Counted from the first letter of the stretch, positions 1 to 8,810 are shown. The stretch is DNA of 32,722 bases from Dehalococcoidia bacterium (GCA_014859205.1 JACUUR010000007.1:1-32722), one strand, 5' to 3'. A program made the numbers and translations. Notes: generated from the sequence alone by a model not told the origin.

Positions 1-1139
1 CTAAGGTAGGCGCCACCGGCGACCGAAACATGGGTGAGCTTACGAGTCAGTTCCATCTCCTCCACTGCCTCAGCGATGGATCCACCGCTGACGATAGTGG
101 TTGTGGTGGCATCGGAACTGGCCAGGGCCGTTGCGATTGCCCTGGTGCCCTTCTGAAACTTGGGAAACTCGAATATCCCCAACGGGCCGTTCCAGATAAC
201 CGTCTTGGATTTACGGAATTTGGCTGTGAAGACCTCGATGGTTTTCGGCCCAATGTCCATAACATACCAACCGGGCGGTACGTCAGCTATGGGAACGGTT
301 CTGGACTTGCCCTGAGGGTCAAACTTATCCGAGATGACCACATCGAGGGGATAGAGCAGGTGTACGCCTTTCCGCCAGGCTTGGTCGACTAGCTCCTGCG
401 CCAATCCGGTAGCGTCGGTAGCATCTGCCAGTGGCTTGACGCCTTGCGCCAAGGATTTCAGGAAGGCGGAGCCAAGCCCGCCTCCAATGAGCAGGGAATC
501 GATCTTGTCCATGACGTTCTCTATGGTCCCCATCCTATCGCTGACCTTCCTGCCCCCGATGACGACGGTAAACGGGCGGGTCGGACTATCCAGGACCCCG
601 GTGATGGTGTCGAACTCCTTCTCCAGCAGGAAGCCAGCTACAGAGGGAAGATGCTCGGTGATACCCACGGTGGAGGCGTGAGAGCGGTGGCACATACTGA
701 AAGCGTCATTGACGAACACGTCGGCCAGTTGGGCCAGGGCCTGCGCGAACGCCGGGTCATTCCGCTCATCCTCGGGGTACAGGCGAAGGTTCTCCAGGAC
801 CAGGATCTGCCCCTCAAACAGGCTCCTGGCTGCCTCTTCAACCTCAGAGCCAATACAGCCGTGTGCCAGTTTGACCGGTAGGTGCAGTTGCTGAGAAAGA
901 CGCTCCGCTGCCGGCGCCAGGCTCAGCACCGAGTCCTTATCCTTGGGGTGTCCCAGGTGCGAACATACGATGACCTTTGCCCGTTTACCCAGCAAGTAGG
1001 TGAGGGTGGGCAGGGCAGCCCGAATGCGGGAGTCGTCAGTGACGGCGTTCCCTTCGCGGTTCAGGGGGACGTTGAAGTCCACCCTGACCAGGACTCGCTT
1101 ACCGCCGACGTCGATATCTCTTATGGTTTTCTGGTTCAT
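1..1139 (-). CDS. pgk: Phosphoglycerate kinase, 3' end cut by window edge, divergent
   Basis: Phosphoglycerate kinase transfers phosphate between 1,3-bisphosphoglycerate and ADP in cytoplasmic glycolysis. Reading the minus strand from the ATG at 1139 gives 379 residues with no stop before the edge, against a usual 390-415, so only the tail is missing. Family motifs seen: VLVRVDFNVPL (17-27), the DDSRIRAALPT stretch (35-45), ENLRLYPED, CHRSHASTVGI, a GGRKVSDRMG loop and NGPLGIFE. A GGAGGTGG Shine-Dalgarno lies 6-7 nt before the ATG. Several normally fixed residues differ: HLGRP is HLGHP, GGGD is SGGS, and TGGGA is VAGGA near the C-terminus. These fall in substrate and nucleotide loops, so the protein could be a paralogue with weak or altered activity. 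Family assignment is secure; full catalytic competence is not. Confidence 0.93.
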   Translation of the reverse strand, partial: MNQKTIRDIDVGGKRVLVRVDFNVPLNREGNAVTDDSRIRAALPTLTYLLGKRAKVIVCSHLGHPKDKDSVLSLAPAAERLSQQLHLPVKLAHGCIGSEVEEAARSLFEGQILVLENLRLYPEDERNDPAFAQALAQLADVFVNDAFSMCHRSHASTVGITEHLPSVAGFLLEKEFDTITGVLDSPTRPFTVVIGGRKVSDRMGTIENVMDKIDSLLIGGGLGSAFLKSLAQGVKPLADATDATGLAQELVDQAWRKGVHLLYPLDVVISDKFDPQGKSRTVPIADVPPGWYVMDIGPKTIEVFTAKFRKSKTVIWNGPLGIFEFPKFQKGTRAIATALASSDATTTTIVSGGSIAEAVEEMELTRKLTHVSVAGGAYL

Positions 1140-1221
1140 CCGATCCACCTCCAGTTCTCTGTTTAGCTACAGAGCCCAGTTAGACTGCCACAAAACCTGC
1201 CGGGGACGCTTTCGCCCCGAC

Positions 1222-1250
1222 ACTATAAATCAGTGCGGCGTTTTTATCAA
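1222..1250 (-). promoter_or_regulatory. Predicted sigma70-type promoter of pgk
   Basis: On the minus strand TTGATA (1245-1250) is separated by 17 nt from TATAGT (1222-1227), close to the sigma70 consensus. The predicted start near 1215 gives a leader of about 75 nt before the pgk ATG at 1139. The leader contains a small GC hairpin, CGGGG...CCCCG, around 1201-1219. Confidence 0.6.
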
Positions 1251-1352
1251 GCGCCAATGCTGCAGCAGGTGATACTTGACATAAAGTGCAGATAGTAGCA
1301 GGATCGGCGGTGGGCACTGTCGCGATCCACGAGGGCCTGCCAAGGGCCGCTG

Positions 1353-1724
1353 CTATTCGCGGGTCATCGTCCTGGTGGCTATCACGTCGGCCCCCGTCCC
1401 AAGGACGTCGCTGACCACCACGTCCAGCATGTTAATGGGAGCCTGCAGGGTGATGCCTCTTAGCTGCCGCATTATGCGGGGGAACAATCGCCTGGGCACC
1501 GACTTATCGGTTCGTACCGGGACGACCGCCCATCTGGCCCCCTCGATTCGGACGGTGGTGGTCAATATGCGCATGGGCTCAACCAATTCCTGAGTCACGA
1601 ATTCTTCGGATCGCTCGCACTTGCTGCCTTCCATGGAGATGATCCTGTTGCCGTCGTGGACCACGTCTATCTCACATCCGATGGGACAGACAACGCAGAC
1701 AAAGTGTTGCTGCTGGGCAGTCAC
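1353..1724 (-). CDS. DUF1667 Cys-cluster protein of a glycerol-type dehydrogenase operon
   Basis: This 123-residue protein has four cysteines, C10, C13, C17 (CVVCPIGC) and C36 (GSKCERSEEF), followed by the ELVEPMRILTTTVRI stretch typical of DUF1667. Such proteins are usually encoded beside an FAD/NAD oxidoreductase and an FAD glycerol-3-phosphate dehydrogenase, exactly as here, and the cysteines are presumed to hold a metal or Fe-S centre. Its biochemical role is not established. The start is a GTG one base after the upstream gene's TAG stop, so it is almost certainly translationally coupled. It is the last gene of the six-gene minus-strand operon; no clear terminator was seen between it and pgk. 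Confidence 0.85.
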   Translation of the reverse strand: MTAQQQHFVCVVCPIGCEIDVVHDGNRIISMEGSKCERSEEFVTQELVEPMRILTTTVRIEGARWAVVPVRTDKSVPRRLFPRIMRQLRGITLQAPINMLDVVVSDVLGTGADVIATRTMTRE

Positions 1725-1725
1725 G

Positions 1726-2970
1726 CTACTTCTCTCTTATGCTGACCCTGATGGGCTGCCTGATCTCAGTAAGCTTGCTCATGGGCACCTTCACTCTCAG
1801 CATCTCATTGGGTCGAGCATACGGTCTAGTGATCTTCGAGCCGGGAGGCTTCACCTCTACGGTGACAGGGTTTTCCACGGGCTCTGCCGCGCGTATGAAC
1901 AGGACCAGGTCATCCTGAAAGCCGTAGCGCTGCGGGAACAGCAACCTCACGTTCTGCCCGGCCACAATGTCCACGGGCTGCCTGCTCTGGTGTAGGTCGC
2001 CTGCCGCATATCGCGCGGCGCAACGGCCGGCGGCCTCTCCCGTCTGTGCAACGTAGTCCACGAGATCGAACACCGTGGAGACATTGCCGCAGGCGAACAC
2101 TCCGGGCACCGAGGTCTCCATTGTCTCCCTGGTCAGGGGGCCTCCAGTATCCGGACTGAGTTCGATGCCGGCCTTCCTTGATAGTTCGTTCTCCGGAATC
2201 AGCCCTACCGACAGCAACAGTGTGTCACATTGTATCACCTGCTGGCTTCCTGGTACCGGGTTGAGGGCGTCGTCAACCCTGGAGACGACGACTGCCTCCA
2301 CCCGTTCCCTGCCCCTTATGTCGGTGACGGTGTGAGACAGGTGCAGGGGAATGCCGAAGTCGTTGAGGCACTGCACTATGTTTCTCTTCAGTCCGCCGGG
2401 GTAGCTCATTATCTCATATACCCCGATGACGCTGGCTCCCTCCAGCGTGAGCCTGCGCGCCATAATGAGACCGATATCACCCGAGCCCAGGATGACGGCC
2501 TGCCTGCCGGGAAGGTAGCCGTCAATGTTGACGAACCGCTGTGCTACACCGGCGGCAAAAATGCCGGCGGGCCGCGTGCCCGGTATGCCTATGCTGCCTC
2601 TGGTGCGTTCACGACAGCCCATGGCCAGGACTATGCTCCTGGCCTTGATCTGGAGGGCACCATGCTGGGGACTGAGCGTCGTTATGATCCTGTCGGGCGA
2701 GAGGTCGGTCACCAGTGTATTCAGGAGGCATTGCACATCTGTATGCTGCAACTCGTTGATGAGGCGCTCGGCGTACTCGGGTCCGGTGTAGTCCTGCTTG
2801 AACTGCTCCAGGCCGAAGCCGTTGTGTATGCACTGCTTGAGAATGCCGCCCAGTTCCTCCTCCCTTTCGAGGAGCACGACTCTGCTTGCGCCGCTCCTGC
2901 GGGCGTGTATGGCAGCGGTCAAGCCGGCAGGGCCGCTCCCTATGACAGCTACATCGGCTTCCATTATCAT
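1726..2970 (-). CDS. NAD(P)/FAD-dependent oxidoreductase (GlpA-partner type)
   Basis: A pyridine nucleotide-disulfide-fold flavoprotein of 414 residues. An FAD-binding GSGPAG lies at 11-16 after the first beta strand, a second Rossmann GSGDIG at 162-167 fits NAD(P)H, and a late VFACGNVS motif marks the second FAD contact. It lacks the CxxxxC redox disulfide of lipoamide dehydrogenases, so electrons probably pass onward by another route, perhaps through the downstream DUF1667 protein. This gene followed by DUF1667 is a recurring pair in anaerobe glycerol operons. It starts 19 nt after the kinase gene. The first ATG is given; a second ATG two codons in is equally possible. The exact electron donor and acceptor cannot be read from sequence. 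Confidence 0.85.
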   Translation of the reverse strand: MIMEADVAVIGSGPAGLTAAIHARRSGASRVVLLEREEELGGILKQCIHNGFGLEQFKQDYTGPEYAERLINELQHTDVQCLLNTLVTDLSPDRIITTLSPQHGALQIKARSIVLAMGCRERTRGSIGIPGTRPAGIFAAGVAQRFVNIDGYLPGRQAVILGSGDIGLIMARRLTLEGASVIGVYEIMSYPGGLKRNIVQCLNDFGIPLHLSHTVTDIRGRERVEAVVVSRVDDALNPVPGSQQVIQCDTLLLSVGLIPENELSRKAGIELSPDTGGPLTRETMETSVPGVFACGNVSTVFDLVDYVAQTGEAAGRCAARYAAGDLHQSRQPVDIVAGQNVRLLFPQRYGFQDDLVLFIRAAEPVENPVTVEVKPPGSKITRPYARPNEMLRVKVPMSKLTEIRQPIRVSIREK

Positions 2971-2989
2971 CTCGAGAGTCAGAAACCTG

Positions 2990-4543
2990 CTATCTAATTC
3001 TGGGATAATTGGTTATCTCAGCGATCCGGTTGTGCAGCGGGGAAAGGGCAGGGTACATTTTGACATAAACCTCCCTGAACAGCCGATCGTAGATGCGGGC
3101 ATTGTCCGGTACAGGCTGGAAGGCGGCCTTGACCCTGATCATCCGCTCCACCGCCTCGGGAAAGCTCTTGTGCACTCCCATGGCCACGGCGGCATCGATG
3201 GCGGCTCCCAGTGCCGACAGATTGACAGTGTGTATCCTCATGGCCGGCAGGCCGAAGACATCGGCGGTGATCTGCATGATCTCGTCGCTCCTGGAACCAC
3301 CTCCGCCGACCCTCAGTTCAGTTATTCCGTTGCCCGAGCGCCTGGCGATTAACTCGCCCAGTCTCCTCAGTTCGTAGGCGATTCCCTCTATGATGGCCCT
3401 GTAGACATGCGCTCTGGTGTGCTCGCCGGAGAAGCCGATCATGGCCCCTTTCGAAAGAGGGTCGTTCTCCCGGGGGTGCCAGTAGGGATGCACCAGCAGG
3501 CCCATGGAGCCCGGCGGGACGCCGAGTGTCTGTCTGTCCAGCAGGACTTCGGGGGTGACTCCCAGTCGTGAGGCCTCATCCTGCTCGTGCTTCCCGAATT
3601 CGTGCTTGAACCACGAGACCATCCAGTATCCTCTGCCCACAAAACCTTCCAGTGCCCAGTGCCCTGGAATGGCCGCTCCCCAGGTGAAGAAGTCCATCCT
3701 AGGGTGGGTAACGTACTTGCTGGAGAGTAGCTCAATCACGGCTGCGGTCCCGTAGCTGATTCCAGCTATGCCGGCTGTCGTCACCCCAGCCCCGAGCAAC
3801 TCCGACTGCTTGTCCCCGGCACCTATGATCACGGGGAGACCCTGCGGTACGCCGAACCGGCACGCCCCCTCCTCTGAGACCGTGCCGGCGATGTCCACAG
3901 GGGAGACGAGATCAGGCAGCCTGGCACGCTCCACGCCGAGGACTTCATAGACGACCTTCCAGGGGTGCCAGCGAAGGCCCTTCAAGTCGATGGGGAATAG
4001 CCCTACGATCATCGAGGAACAGTCCTTGAAATCACCTGTCAGTGAGTGGAAGATGTGTGATGAAATGGTGAGAAACTTGAAGGTCCGTTCATAATTGTCG
4101 GGCTCGTGCCTTCTGAGCCAGTTGAACTTGGACCTTCTCTGATACTCCTTCAGTCTTTCGTACATTCCGGCCACCCTGAAGGCGAGGGAGACGGCCGGCC
4201 CGCCCGGCAACCTCAGGCCCTCGGTCTTGCGCTCGTCCAGCCAGGTGATGGCAGGGCGGATCGGAGTGCCTTGTTCATCGACCGGCACTATGGTGCTTCT
4301 GTGGGTGGTGATGGCAACCGCGACAAGGGTGTCTTCAGGTATTCCCGAATTCTGCACTACGCTTCTGGTTACGGCCTGCGTTATCTTCAGGTAGGCCCCG
4401 GCATCCTGTTCGGAGAAGTCCGGATGGACCGCGGAGTACGGGTTCACAGGCGCTGACTCAGCATGGACCTCGTTTCCGTTATCGTCGAAGATGAATGCCT
4501 TGATGTTCTGTGTGCCGCCATCGATGACCACAAAGTGCTTCAT
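2990..4543 (-). CDS. FGGY-family carbohydrate/polyol kinase
   Basis: A 517-residue sugar or polyol kinase of the FGGY superfamily, which phosphorylates a substrate with ATP in the cytoplasm. Seen: an N-terminal phosphate loop DGGTQNIKAF (8-17), the substrate-site WLDER (101-105), a GAGDKQSE motif with the likely catalytic base D244, and an adenosine loop VGGGGSRSDE (412-421). The N-terminal motif is not the DQGTTS form of canonical GlpK, so the substrate may be glycerol or another polyol or keto-sugar. Its place between a GlpA-like dehydrogenase (8 nt upstream) and an FAD oxidoreductase suggests that its phosphorylated product is oxidised by the same operon. AGGTGA is a good ribosome site before the ATG. 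Family is confident, substrate inferred. Confidence 0.88.
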   Translation of the reverse strand: MKHFVVIDGGTQNIKAFIFDDNGNEVHAESAPVNPYSAVHPDFSEQDAGAYLKITQAVTRSVVQNSGIPEDTLVAVAITTHRSTIVPVDEQGTPIRPAITWLDERKTEGLRLPGGPAVSLAFRVAGMYERLKEYQRRSKFNWLRRHEPDNYERTFKFLTISSHIFHSLTGDFKDCSSMIVGLFPIDLKGLRWHPWKVVYEVLGVERARLPDLVSPVDIAGTVSEEGACRFGVPQGLPVIIGAGDKQSELLGAGVTTAGIAGISYGTAAVIELLSSKYVTHPRMDFFTWGAAIPGHWALEGFVGRGYWMVSWFKHEFGKHEQDEASRLGVTPEVLLDRQTLGVPPGSMGLLVHPYWHPRENDPLSKGAMIGFSGEHTRAHVYRAIIEGIAYELRRLGELIARRSGNGITELRVGGGGSRSDEIMQITADVFGLPAMRIHTVNLSALGAAIDAAVAMGVHKSFPEAVERMIRVKAAFQPVPDNARIYDRLFREVYVKMYPALSPLHNRIAEITNYPRIR

Positions 4544-4551
4544 GTTCTCAC

Positions 4552-6276
4552 CTACTTAGTCCTCTTGCTCAGGATATATGATCTCCCGTCGCTCTTGACC
4601 ACATGGTGTCTTGCGGTGTCCATCTCCCTGCTGATTATCTCCACGATTCTGGGCATACAGAAGCCTCCCTGGCACCTGCCCTGTCCCGCCCTGGTCCTTC
4701 TTTTGACTCCATCGACGCTCCGGGCAGCAAGCGGACCGTGCAGTGCCCGAACCACCTCCGCCTCGCTTGTATCCTCACAGCGGCAGACGATGTGTCCGTA
4801 TAGCTGATCATCACGAATAAGCTTGTCCTGGTCGTCCAGTTGCAGTTCCGCAAGGCGAACCTGTCTCTTTCTGACCGGATCGAAGTCTTCATTCGGGGAG
4901 GGCAGCCATTCATCCCTTGCTATTTCTCTGATCCTCTCAGCAATGGCCGGAGCCGATGCCAGCCCGGGTGACTGAATCCCCGCGGCATGCACGAGGCCCC
5001 GCACCTTGCGGGATGGCTCAATGATGAAGTCCTCCTTGTAGGTAGCTGCGCGGCATCCGGCGAACTGCGTGATTATCTTGCCTCTATCCGGCTTCTCGTA
5101 CTCCGGCTTCAGCCGCTCGAGCAGTGGCGCAAATCTGGTATACAGGCTATCGCATCCCTCGGCAGTAGTGGCAACATCCTCTCTGTCGCAGACCTCGAAA
5201 GCCGTAGGGCCGAATTGAAGGTTGCCGTCAGTGGTGGGAATAATGCCTCCGCCCTTGGAATGCTTGCTCTCCCTCGATTCGGCGGCCATGCTGACCGGAG
5301 CGAACACCGTGCGGACTGGCTGATATGACTTGTCGAAGATGATGGTCTCTCCCTTGCGAGGATGAATGGTGAAGAACCTGTCGCCGGCATACTCCGCTAT
5401 CCTGTCCGCATAGAGTCCGGCCGCGTTTATCAGGATTCGGGCCCTGACGGTGCCTCTGTCGGTATCAACAGCTCTGACGGCAGAGTCCTCGGTATGTATG
5501 CCCAGAACGCTGGTATCGAGGAAGATGCTGACACCGTTCGACAACGCGTTCTCAGCATAGGCTATGACCAACTCGAAGACGGAGATGATGCCCGTATTCC
5601 AGATGAGCACGCCCTTGGTGACATGCGGGACCAGGCCCGGCTCAACCCGGTCCAGGCCTTCCCTGTCCAGTAGCTTCGGTTCAGGGTCGTTGTGTTTGGC
5701 GGCCATATCCAGAACGTAGGGCAGCAGCTTCTCCTCCTCCTGGGTCTCTGCCACGATGAGTGTGCCGACGCGCCGGAAATCCACGTCCAGTTGACGTGCT
5801 GTCTCGTCCCACATGGCATTGCCCCTGTAGTTCATCTCCCACCTGAGTGTGCCGTACTCGGCCTGGATGGCCGGATGTATCATGGCGCAGCTATGGCTGG
5901 TCTGGTCCATGCCCAGGTCGTTATGCCGCTCGAACAAGGCGATGCTCAGATCGAACTGTGACAACTCCCGGGCCACTGCCAGTCCTATGACACCGCCTCC
6001 GACGATCACAACGTCGAATTCTTTGCCGGTGAGTTCCTCAGAAATCCTGCGCCGGGGCTTGAAACGCATCTTGCCCGGGAATACCAGGTCGTTTACCACT
6101 TCTCTAATGCGGTCGAAACCGGCAGCAAGGAATCCTGCCTGCACCGCAGTGTCATGCGAAGAGCATCGTCCGCTCAGCCGGGCGATGCCCTCTCCGACCG
6201 AGACGGCAGCCTGCTCACCAACTTGCTTCTCTATCTCACCGCGGATATCCCGCGCCAGCGTCCTGTCACCCTGCAA
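4552..6276 (-). CDS. GlpA-like FAD dehydrogenase with BON-like N-terminus and [2Fe-2S] tail
   Basis: A 574-residue FAD-dependent dehydrogenase of the glycerol-3-phosphate dehydrogenase (DAO) family, expected to oxidise a polyol phosphate, for example glycerol-3-phosphate to dihydroxyacetone phosphate. The FAD loop VIVGGGVIGLA lies at about 91-101. The C-terminal C498, C500, C535 and C540 form a BFD-like [2Fe-2S] motif, as in anaerobic GlpA. Residues about 6-69, before the FAD domain, look like a BON domain, which is not standard for the family. The start is a TTG that overlaps the upstream Fe-S gene by 11 nt, implying translational coupling; no better in-frame start was found that keeps the whole domain. 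Substrate is inferred from family and neighbours. Confidence 0.85.
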   Translation of the reverse strand: MQGDRTLARDIRGEIEKQVGEQAAVSVGEGIARLSGRCSSHDTAVQAGFLAAGFDRIREVVNDLVFPGKMRFKPRRRISEELTGKEFDVVIVGGGVIGLAVARELSQFDLSIALFERHNDLGMDQTSHSCAMIHPAIQAEYGTLRWEMNYRGNAMWDETARQLDVDFRRVGTLIVAETQEEEKLLPYVLDMAAKHNDPEPKLLDREGLDRVEPGLVPHVTKGVLIWNTGIISVFELVIAYAENALSNGVSIFLDTSVLGIHTEDSAVRAVDTDRGTVRARILINAAGLYADRIAEYAGDRFFTIHPRKGETIIFDKSYQPVRTVFAPVSMAAESRESKHSKGGGIIPTTDGNLQFGPTAFEVCDREDVATTAEGCDSLYTRFAPLLERLKPEYEKPDRGKIITQFAGCRAATYKEDFIIEPSRKVRGLVHAAGIQSPGLASAPAIAERIREIARDEWLPSPNEDFDPVRKRQVRLAELQLDDQDKLIRDDQLYGHIVCRCEDTSEAEVVRALHGPLAARSVDGVKRRTRAGQGRCQGGFCMPRIVEIISREMDTARHHVVKSDGRSYILSKRTK

Positions 6277-7342
6277 TGATCATCTCCGCGACGAGTTCGG
6301 TCATGTATTTCATGTCGAGATCCGACAGCACAGATTTGCATGTGGGACAGGCTGTGACAAAGGTGCCGGCGCCGGTCTCCCGCAGTTGGTTCGTGCGCAT
6401 CGAGGTAACAGCGTCCCTGAGATCGTGGTCTCCGATCTTGGCGCCGTACGCCCCGCCGCAGCAGCGGGTGTGCTGCCCTGAGTAGACCGTCTCCTTCAGG
6501 TCAAAGCCCAGGGCCCTGATGATCTCCCTGGGCACATCGGCCAGCGCCAGGTCATACGACAGGATGCAGGGGTCGTGGAAGGTAACGGCCCTGCTCCTCT
6601 TTCTGAAAGTCAGCCTTCCCTGCTTGATGAGACCATACAGGAACTGTGTAGTGTGCATGATCTCCACGTCTAGTTCGGTGCCTGTCTGCTCGAAGACCTT
6701 CGTCATCATCTTGACACAGGTGGGACAGTCAACGACCAGCCTCCGCACCTGCCTGCTATCGATTGCGGTTTTCATCTTGTGCGCCGCCTGCCTGAACCCA
6801 TCCATGTCGCCCGCATAGTACAGAGGAGCACCGCAGCAGATATCGCCGCCCCCGAACTGCCTAACTTCAAGCCCTGACTTCGCAATCACCTTATCGGTGG
6901 CCTGTAACAGGGCTTCATCTTTATATGAGGAGCAAGAGATGAAATAACCTGTATCGCCGGATCCTTTGTCGATGATGGCGCGCTCTCCGTTGGGGTTGCC
7001 GAACTGCCTGTAGGTCTCCACCCTGTTCCTTACATCTTGCGGTATGGTCCCGCCGGCGAAGGCCTTGACTCTGGCCTCGTGTATGAACTCCCTCAGGTCA
7101 TAATCGTCATAGATACAATGACTGCTGCACGCCCCGCACATGGCGCTCTGGAACATTAGATTCAGAAAGCCCTGTTCATCCTCCAGCAGGCCCTGCTGGT
7201 CATAGACTATGAGGCGAGCCATCTTCTGAGGGCTCAGGGTCTCTCTGCCCGTGGCCAGATATGTGGGGCAGCTGTATTTGCACATATCGGCGCACATGGC
7301 GCATCTGGCGATCTGCTCAGGCTCTTTGCTCTTCTTTGTCAT
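6266..7342 (-). CDS. (Fe-S)-binding CCG-domain electron carrier (GlpC/GlcF-like)
   Basis: A 358-residue iron-sulfur protein of the GlpC/GlcF/HdrD type, which carries electrons from a flavin dehydrogenase towards quinone or another acceptor. The N-terminal ferredoxin part has a complete C14-x2-C17-x3-C21-x3-C25-P motif. The second has C69-x2-C72-x3-C76, but the fourth position is D80, so that cluster may be Asp-ligated or [3Fe-4S]. Two CCG motifs follow, near CCGAPLYY and CCGGAYG, the usual signature of the C-terminal part. It overlaps the AGPS-like gene by 26 nt and the GlpA-like gene by 11 nt, which suggests it is the shared electron partner of one or both flavoproteins. Membrane anchoring is not visible. 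Confidence 0.88.
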   Translation of the reverse strand: MTKKSKEPEQIARCAMCADMCKYSCPTYLATGRETLSPQKMARLIVYDQQGLLEDEQGFLNLMFQSAMCGACSSHCIYDDYDLREFIHEARVKAFAGGTIPQDVRNRVETYRQFGNPNGERAIIDKGSGDTGYFISCSSYKDEALLQATDKVIAKSGLEVRQFGGGDICCGAPLYYAGDMDGFRQAAHKMKTAIDSRQVRRLVVDCPTCVKMMTKVFEQTGTELDVEIMHTTQFLYGLIKQGRLTFRKRSRAVTFHDPCILSYDLALADVPREIIRALGFDLKETVYSGQHTRCCGGAYGAKIGDHDLRDAVTSMRTNQLRETGAGTFVTACPTCKSVLSDLDMKYMTELVAEMIIAG

Positions 7343-8810
7343 CGACGAGTTTCCCTCTATTCAGTATGCCTTTGGGGTCGATGGCACCTCTAACCGATCT
7401 CAGAAGCTTCACCCCGCTGGCACCCAGCTCCCGTTCCATATACTGCATCCTCCAGAAACCGACGCCGTGGTGATGGCTGATCGATCCGTTGTTCCTGAGG
7501 GTAGCTGCCATGGCGGCATCCCAGGTGTCGCGGTAGTAACGCAGCGGGTCTTCGGGGATGCCTGCAAAGGTCATATAGAGACAGGCGCCCTCCGGGTAGA
7601 AGTGTGAGTAGTGGCCGGACACTTCCAGCACGCCTTCCACTGCCTTCATCGAGGCGACCATATCCGTATACAGCCTGGCGGCGTCCTTGAACAGGGCAGA
7701 CACCTCGATTGTGTCGACCACCCCACCGTGTTGCATCAGGAGCGGGCCCAGGCCGATATCGAACCGTTTCTGCAGCCATATGTCGACCGGTTCGTCGCCT
7801 GCGGACTTGCCTCCGTTCTCTCTGGAGATACGCCTGATGACCTTGCCGTCCAGGGAGGTATATTCGCGTTCACCCTCGGATATGAAGATGGTGGTCACCT
7901 TTCTTCCTATGCCGGTGAAGTATCTCTCGCTCTCTGCTTCATCAAAGATCCTGACCACCGCGGGTCTAGCCTCAGCCCTCAGGATCCGGCGGACAACGTC
8001 AACGGCTACCTCGATGGAAGGGAAGACGAAGGACTGTTTGACGGTGAGCGCGGGCAGCGGGTGAACAGAGATGGTTGCCCGGGTCACAATGCCCAGCGCT
8101 CCCTCGCTGCCCAGGAACAGGTCTTGCAGTGAAGGCCCGACCGATCTCCGGGGCACCGGTTTGATGTTCAGCAAGTCGCCATCGGGCAGGACCACCTCCA
8201 TGCCCATCACCATGTCCTCGATCTTCCCGTATTTGGTGGAGAACTGCCCGGCTGCCCGGGTGGCGATCCAGCCTCCCAGGGTGGAGCAGAACAACGACTG
8301 CGGAATATTGCCGGCCGAATATCCCCGGTGGGTCAACTCAAGCTCCAGATTTCCGCCCATGATGCCGGCCTCACACTCCGCCACCAGCGAGACCTCGTCC
8401 AGACTGAGGAACCTGTTCATTCTCTGCAGGTTCAGTATTATGCTTCCGTGCAGGGGGATTGCCCCTCCCAGCACTCCCGAGCCTCCGCCGAAGGGAGTGA
8501 CGGGGACGCCGTAGTCGTTGGCACACCGTAGTACTTCCTGGATCTCGGCGGCCGATGCTGGCGAGACGATGGCCGAAGGCAGCGCAGGCAGTTCCCCCTT
8601 CTGAGAACGGAATATGCCGTATAGCCAGTAGTCCAGGCTGTATGAGATGAGGTCTGCTTCTCGGCGGGAGACATGCTCATCGCCGACGATCCGTCTGACG
8701 CTGTCTGGAAACCCCCTGGGGAGGGTGCCTCTCGGCGACATGAACGTCTTGACTTTCATCTCGCTCACATCATATCGGATTCTCCGCGGCAATACCAGAG
8801 GGGAGGGCAT
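7317..8810 (-). CDS. FAD-binding oxidase resembling alkyl-DHAP synthase (AGPS-like)
   Basis: A 497-residue VAO/PCMH-fold flavoprotein. Seen: the FAD pyrophosphate loop PFGGGSGVLGG (about 100-112), the STLGGWIATRAAG stretch followed by YGKIEDMV, and a C-terminal SHHHGVG (445-451) after GHYSHFYPEGACLY. These last motifs match alkyldihydroxyacetonephosphate synthases better than D-lactate or glycolate dehydrogenases. AGPS makes the ether bond of ether lipids from acyl-DHAP; many bacterial relatives are instead dehydrogenases. The overlapping Fe-S gene favours a dehydrogenase here, while DHAP production by the next gene would fit ether-lipid use, so the role is open. First gene of the operon. The upstream ATG at 8810 lacks a ribosome site; the ATG at 8759 is a reasonable alternative start. 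Confidence 0.82.
   Translation of the reverse strand: MPSPLVLPRRIRYDVSEMKVKTFMSPRGTLPRGFPDSVRRIVGDEHVSRREADLISYSLDYWLYGIFRSQKGELPALPSAIVSPASAAEIQEVLRCANDYGVPVTPFGGGSGVLGGAIPLHGSIILNLQRMNRFLSLDEVSLVAECEAGIMGGNLELELTHRGYSAGNIPQSLFCSTLGGWIATRAAGQFSTKYGKIEDMVMGMEVVLPDGDLLNIKPVPRRSVGPSLQDLFLGSEGALGIVTRATISVHPLPALTVKQSFVFPSIEVAVDVVRRILRAEARPAVVRIFDEAESERYFTGIGRKVTTIFISEGEREYTSLDGKVIRRISRENGGKSAGDEPVDIWLQKRFDIGLGPLLMQHGGVVDTIEVSALFKDAARLYTDMVASMKAVEGVLEVSGHYSHFYPEGACLYMTFAGIPEDPLRYYRDTWDAAMAATLRNNGSISHHHGVGFWRMQYMERELGASGVKLLRSVRGAIDPKGILNRGKLVDDKEEQRA

Noticed and set aside
2230-2997. Long plus-strand open frame of 255 codons
   Set aside because: It is antisense to a clear FAD/NAD oxidoreductase and has no recognisable domain; a high-GC shadow frame.
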